Notes under the pieces: model-generated
The model's input: only the letters and a program-made list of their open reading frames with translations
What the model was told of the DNA's origin: nothing
The model's database searches: none
Translations under genes and position numbers: made by a program
Assembly (NCBI GenBank): GCA_015066225.1
Contig: SVOT01000002.1
Coordinates: forward strand, 248,001 to 312,000
Reading direction: 5' to 3'
Length of the DNA: 64,000 nucleotides
From: Oscillospiraceae bacterium
GTDB taxonomy: Bacteria; Bacillota; Clostridia; Oscillospirales; Acutalibacteraceae
Part shown: piece by piece, positions 60,162 through 64,000 of the stretch
Numbering within the stretch: the first letter of the stretch is position 1
Layout of the letters: the number at the start of each line of letters is the position of its first letter

Positions 60162-60237
60162 TGGTCCGAGTGGCGAGACTTGAACTCACGGCCTCTTGAC
60201 CCCCAGTCAAGCGCGCTACCAACTGCGCCACACCCGG
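60162..60237 (-). tRNA. tRNA-Pro (anticodon GGG), CCA encoded
   Basis: Reverse strand CCGGGTGTGGCGCAGTTGGTAGCGCGCTTGACTGGGGGTCAAGAGGCCGTGAGTTCAAGTCTCGCCACTCGGACCA; acceptor, D, anticodon and T arms all pair. Confidence 0.95.
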
Positions 60238-60249
60238 ATAGCGAATGAT

Positions 60250-60278
60250 ATAATATCACACCCGTTAGGTTTTTGCAA
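60250..60278 (-). promoter_or_regulatory. Promoter of tRNA-Pro
   Basis: Reverse strand TTGCAA, 17 bp, TATTAT just upstream of the tRNA. Confidence 0.7.
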
Positions 60279-60384
60279 GTGTTTTTTTGAAAATTTTCAA
60301 ATTAATTTTCAAGAGGTGGTTTTCCGACTCATGTTTTATATTGTAAATCCTTTGAATAGTATTAAATGAGTATAATTTTAAAGG

Positions 60385-61419
60385 ATGATTATTTTGATTG
60401 ACGTTTTGGTTTCTTCCCCTATTGCATTGTTTTCTTCGGCTTTGACGTTGTGCGTTATTTTTGTAAACGGGCTCACGGATGCACCAAATGCTGTTTCCAC
60501 GGTTATTTCAACACGGTGTCTTGGCTTGCGCCCCGCTCTTTTTATGTCGGCGGTGTTCAATTTCCTGGGGGTGAGCGTTATGAGTGCACTCAATAACTCT
60601 GTTACTATGACAGTTTCAAACATCGTTGATTTCGGTGATGATTCATATTCATCATCGGTGGCACTCAGTGCCGCGCTTTTTGCCATTGTTCTTTGGGCAA
60701 TACTCGCCTGGTATTTCGGCATACCTACAAGTGAAAGCCACGCACTTATAGCGGGGCTTACAGGTAGCGCCGTGGCAATAAACTCGGGCTTTGGCGGTGT
60801 TAACGCCGGTGAATGGTTTAAAGCAGTAAAGGGTCTTGGGGTTTCCTGTGCTTTCGGTTTTTTTGCGGGACTTTTGATGTGCAGAATTATTATTGCTGTT
60901 TTTCGCAACGTCAAAAGAAGCAAGGCGGACAGGTTTTTTAAATACGGTCAGATTTTTGCCGCCGCATCAATGAGCTTTATGCACGGCGCACAAGATGGGC
61001 AGAAGTTTATAGCCGTTTTGATGCTGTGTTCCTCGTTTTCAGGTGTGGCTTCAAAGCTTTCGGGCAGCAATACATATATAATCGCCTTGTGCTCTGCTGT
61101 TATGGCGTTGGGCACACTTGTGGGCGGCAAAAAAATAATAAAATCTGTTGGTATGGATATGGTAAGGCTTGAAAAATTCCAAGGCTTTTCTGCAGATTTG
61201 TCTGCTTCGTTGGCTCTTTTGCTCAGCACCTTGTGGGGCTTCCCTGTTTCAACAACCCACGCAAAAACAACTGCTATGATGGGTGCGGGTGCCGCCGTTG
61301 ACAGGCGAAGCATCAACGGTGCAGTGATTAAAGATATTTTGCTGACGTGGGTGCTGACCTTTCCCGGGTGTGCACTTTTGGGATTTTTTGCAACTAAAGT
61401 TTTTTTGAAATTATTTTAA
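60385..61419 (+). CDS. PiT-family inorganic phosphate transporter
   Basis: VNGLTDAPNAVSTVIST; GIPTSESHALIAGLTGSA; HGAQDGQKF; WGFPVSTTHAKTTAMMGAGA. Confidence 0.92.
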   Translation: MIILIDVLVSSPIALFSSALTLCVIFVNGLTDAPNAVSTVISTRCLGLRPALFMSAVFNFLGVSVMSALNNSVTMTVSNIVDFGDDSYSSSVALSAALFAIVLWAILAWYFGIPTSESHALIAGLTGSAVAINSGFGGVNAGEWFKAVKGLGVSCAFGFFAGLLMCRIIIAVFRNVKRSKADRFFKYGQIFAAASMSFMHGAQDGQKFIAVLMLCSSFSGVASKLSGSNTYIIALCSAVMALGTLVGGKKIIKSVGMDMVRLEKFQGFSADLSASLALLLSTLWGFPVSTTHAKTTAMMGAGAAVDRRSINGAVIKDILLTWVLTFPGCALLGFFATKVFLKLF

Positions 61420-61423
61420 AAAA

Positions 61424-61458
61424 GACCGACGAAAACAAGCGTTTCGTCGGCTCTTTTT
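61424..61458. terminator. Bidirectional terminator
   Basis: AAAAAAGA-CCGACGAAAacaagcgTTTCGTCGG-CTCTTTTTT. Confidence 0.75.
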
Positions 61459-64000
61459 TAATAATCCTTGCCCCAGTTTTTTCTTTCAAAGAACTTTTTG
61501 TCGTGAAGAACACGTTTTCTGCGTCTTTCAACATATCTGAATTTTTCTTTGAGTGTCATTTTAAAGGTAAAAGGCCTTTCCTTAACCTTGTCGCAAAGAG
61601 GAGCTGCAAGCCTTGCAGAGGGGGCGTTAACAACTGCGGCGCTGAGAATAACAATATCCTCATCCTTAGGAAGTGTGACGGTTGTTTCACCGCCGAGGGG
61701 AAGCTCTGCTTCAAAGAAATACATTATTTTAGCTGTAGCATCCTTGCCGTTTTTGTGGCAATGGGTGAGCTCAAGCGCAACCTTACAATCCTTGATTTTT
61801 GCAGTTTCCCTGAAGTCGTACATATCCCAACGGGCAGGTCTTTCGAAAATATCATATATTTTAATTTTTTCGCACCTTTCACCAACACCGAAGGTAGCTG
61901 TTTTGTCGCCTTTCAAAGATGCGCAAAGAAGTACAAGCCTTTCGCCCTCGGGCACAGAAAGCTTCTGCTCCTTTGCGACAACGGCGTTTTTCTCGCCCTT
62001 GTTGATTTTGTAGCAAATCCCGCCAAACGTAATCTCTTCGGGTGTGATTTCATAGGGGAGAGTGTATTCTCTGTCGCCCATATCATTTTGCTTTGTGATG
62101 AGCTTTGTGTCAAAGGGCAAGTCGACCTGTATGCAATTCAGCGGTTTTGCATTTGTATCGTTTTTCTTGAGCGTGAGGGCAAATGATTTTATTTCATAGG
62201 GGGCAAAGGATGTAACCAATTTGCCGTCAACAACCGTTGCATCGGCAATGTGCTCCTCGCTTGCGAAAACCTCACGGGCCTTTTCGATTCCGTCGCCAAG
62301 GGTGAGGGTAAAGCTTTTAATCTCATTTTTTGTGCCCTCGCCGAGGCGGACAATTATTTCTTCGGATTCCTCTGCTTTTTTCATTGCTCGAAGAATGACG
62401 GAGTTATCAGAAACAGAGCCGAAGGAATAGCTTGCACCAAGCTCGCCGTCATGTCTTGTGCAGACGTATGCTGACATTGGCTGTGTGAAAAGCCTTGCCT
62501 GGAGCTGTGTGGGTGCGCCGACCTTACCCTTGTGGCTGAAGATACCGAACGAGTAACGGTTAAGCCCTAGATCCATCATTGATTGCATTGAGTCGATTCG
62601 GTAGTTATCCTTGGGTGTGTGAACAACCGTAAGGCGAAGGGTGTTGTTGTCGAATTTATCCCAACCGTATTTGCATTCGCTGAGAACAGAAATGCCGAAA
62701 TCGCCGTTTTTGTCGGTTAAATCCGCCCATTTCTGTGCGGGTACCTCGTAAAGCTGCTTTGTCATATTCCCGCGCTCAATTGCACCTAATCCCAGGTCGT
62801 ATGTTGCTTTTTCGTTTTCAGCGGTGAAGGAGAAAACATTTTTAGCCATTGTTCTGAGTGATTGCCACTCGATTTCGGCTTTTATTTCTACTGTTTCGCC
62901 GCCGTCTGAAAGTGAAATTATGTTGGTGAAAATGCTTCGGTCATCCTTTTGGGTAACCTTGAGGGATACCCTTGAAGCACCGTTATCATATTCTTCAATT
63001 TTTATAAGCTTCGGGCTTCTGTCGGGGCGTTTGTCAGCCTCTTTGAAATTCATTTCCCAAGCGGGCCAATCCCAAGAGCCTGTGTAGTTAAAAAGACCGA
63101 GGCTGACAGGTGCCTTGAGAAGCTCCTTGTTGTTTAAGGTTTTGTCGATTATTGAAGAAATATCGCCGTTTTTGTTAAGTGTAACAATGTATTTTTCGTT
63201 TTCGAGAGTGTTGTTTTTTAAAGAAATGACACTCTCGCCGTTGTAGGGTGTTTCGCTTTCTCTGACGTGATATATTTTTGTGCCGAGGCTTTCGACGTCT
63301 GCCGAGAAAACAATTTCTGAAAGACCGTTTTCAAGCTTTTTGCATTGACTTTTTACTTCTTTTTCACCGTCAAAAACTCTGACATAGTTGGCGGAAATGT
63401 TACTGAGCAGAACAGTTACACTGCCGTGGCGGTCAGCCTCAATGGGGTTGAAAACGGCAACAGGTGTACCGGCTGCTCCGTCTGTTTTCATAAGAGCAGT
63501 AATCGCCGAAACAGAGGCTTCAAGCTCGCTTTGAAATTGGTTTATTGAAACGTACAGATCATTCCATGAGCGTTTGTAAACACGCTGGCATGATGTGCCC
63601 GGCATATCGTCGTGGAAATGGTGGGCAATCACACGCTTCCACGAACGTGTCAGGCTTTCGCGGTTGTATTTATATGAGCCAAGCCAATCGCCGATAACGG
63701 AGCCACGCTCTGCCATATCCGCCATATCCTCGGCGTGGCGGTTCCAACGCTTGCTCATAACCCTTGAGGTGTAGCCGCCGATGGCGTGCTCGCTCATAAC
63801 AAGCTCGTTGCTCCAAAGGGGAAGCTTTTCTCTCTGCTCGGGTGTGAGCTTTGTTTCAATGTCACGGTACAGTTCATCTGCTTTTGCCTGATAAACCTCA
63901 ATATCGCTTGTTGCGTTTTCTTTCATAGCTTCTTCAACGTAGGCAACAGAGCATTCCTTGGGTGCACCGCCACGGTCACCTGTTCCGTGGAAAACGGTTG
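61458..64000 (-). CDS. Alpha-mannosidase-like glycoside hydrolase (GH38), N-terminus beyond window
   Basis: Frame stays open upstream of the listed Met (...VFHGTGDRGGAPKECSVAYVEEAMKEN); WKRVIAHHFHDDMPGTS matches the GH38 HHD context. Confidence 0.85.
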   Translation of the reverse strand, partial: TVFHGTGDRGGAPKECSVAYVEEAMKENATSDIEVYQAKADELYRDIETKLTPEQREKLPLWSNELVMSEHAIGGYTSRVMSKRWNRHAEDMADMAERGSVIGDWLGSYKYNRESLTRSWKRVIAHHFHDDMPGTSCQRVYKRSWNDLYVSINQFQSELEASVSAITALMKTDGAAGTPVAVFNPIEADRHGSVTVLLSNISANYVRVFDGEKEVKSQCKKLENGLSEIVFSADVESLGTKIYHVRESETPYNGESVISLKNNTLENEKYIVTLNKNGDISSIIDKTLNNKELLKAPVSLGLFNYTGSWDWPAWEMNFKEADKRPDRSPKLIKIEEYDNGASRVSLKVTQKDDRSIFTNIISLSDGGETVEIKAEIEWQSLRTMAKNVFSFTAENEKATYDLGLGAIERGNMTKQLYEVPAQKWADLTDKNGDFGISVLSECKYGWDKFDNNTLRLTVVHTPKDNYRIDSMQSMMDLGLNRYSFGIFSHKGKVGAPTQLQARLFTQPMSAYVCTRHDGELGASYSFGSVSDNSVILRAMKKAEESEEIIVRLGEGTKNEIKSFTLTLGDGIEKAREVFASEEHIADATVVDGKLVTSFAPYEIKSFALTLKKNDTNAKPLNCIQVDLPFDTKLITKQNDMGDREYTLPYEITPEEITFGGICYKINKGEKNAVVAKEQKLSVPEGERLVLLCASLKGDKTATFGVGERCEKIKIYDIFERPARWDMYDFRETAKIKDCKVALELTHCHKNGKDATAKIMYFFEAELPLGGETTVTLPKDEDIVILSAAVVNAPSARLAAPLCDKVKERPFTFKMTLKEKFRYVERRRKRVLHDKKFFERKNWGKDY

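Overview
64-kb window of a bacterial chromosome. Gene content (GH2/GH38 enzymes, a dockerin, FN3 arrays, class A RNase P RNA, clostridial-style operons) suggests a gut Firmicute/Clostridia relative; that taxonomy is inference. Most of the window is ordinary: gltX and a partial glnS, rnpB, NUDIX, two FN3-repeat secreted proteins, ogg, an ArsR/CDF metal module, a dockerin protein, rhaA/rhaD, metG, cca, a YabE-like G5/3D protein, a complete argGHCJBDF operon, GH2 and GH38 enzymes, an F-type ATP synthase operon, a PiT transporter and tRNA-Pro(GGG). The strongest unusual signals are: (1) a tandem array of four ~150-178 bp noncoding units directly downstream of tRNA-Pro(GGG). Each unit carries a copy of the tRNA 3' end including CCA, an inverted copy of the T-arm/acceptor sequence, a core of small hairpins with many GNA-type triloops, and a terminator-like hairpin. 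One unit has a completely different core between the same ends. (2) An ATP synthase operon with no separate delta gene, in which a b-like stalk, the delta C-terminal domain and alpha are fused in one 736-aa ORF. (3) A ~310-bp inverted-repeat element enclosing three hairpins. (4) An intrinsic terminator whose 3' arm looks like the Shine-Dalgarno of the next gene. All calls come from reading the sequence and supplied translations; no searches or folding programs were run.
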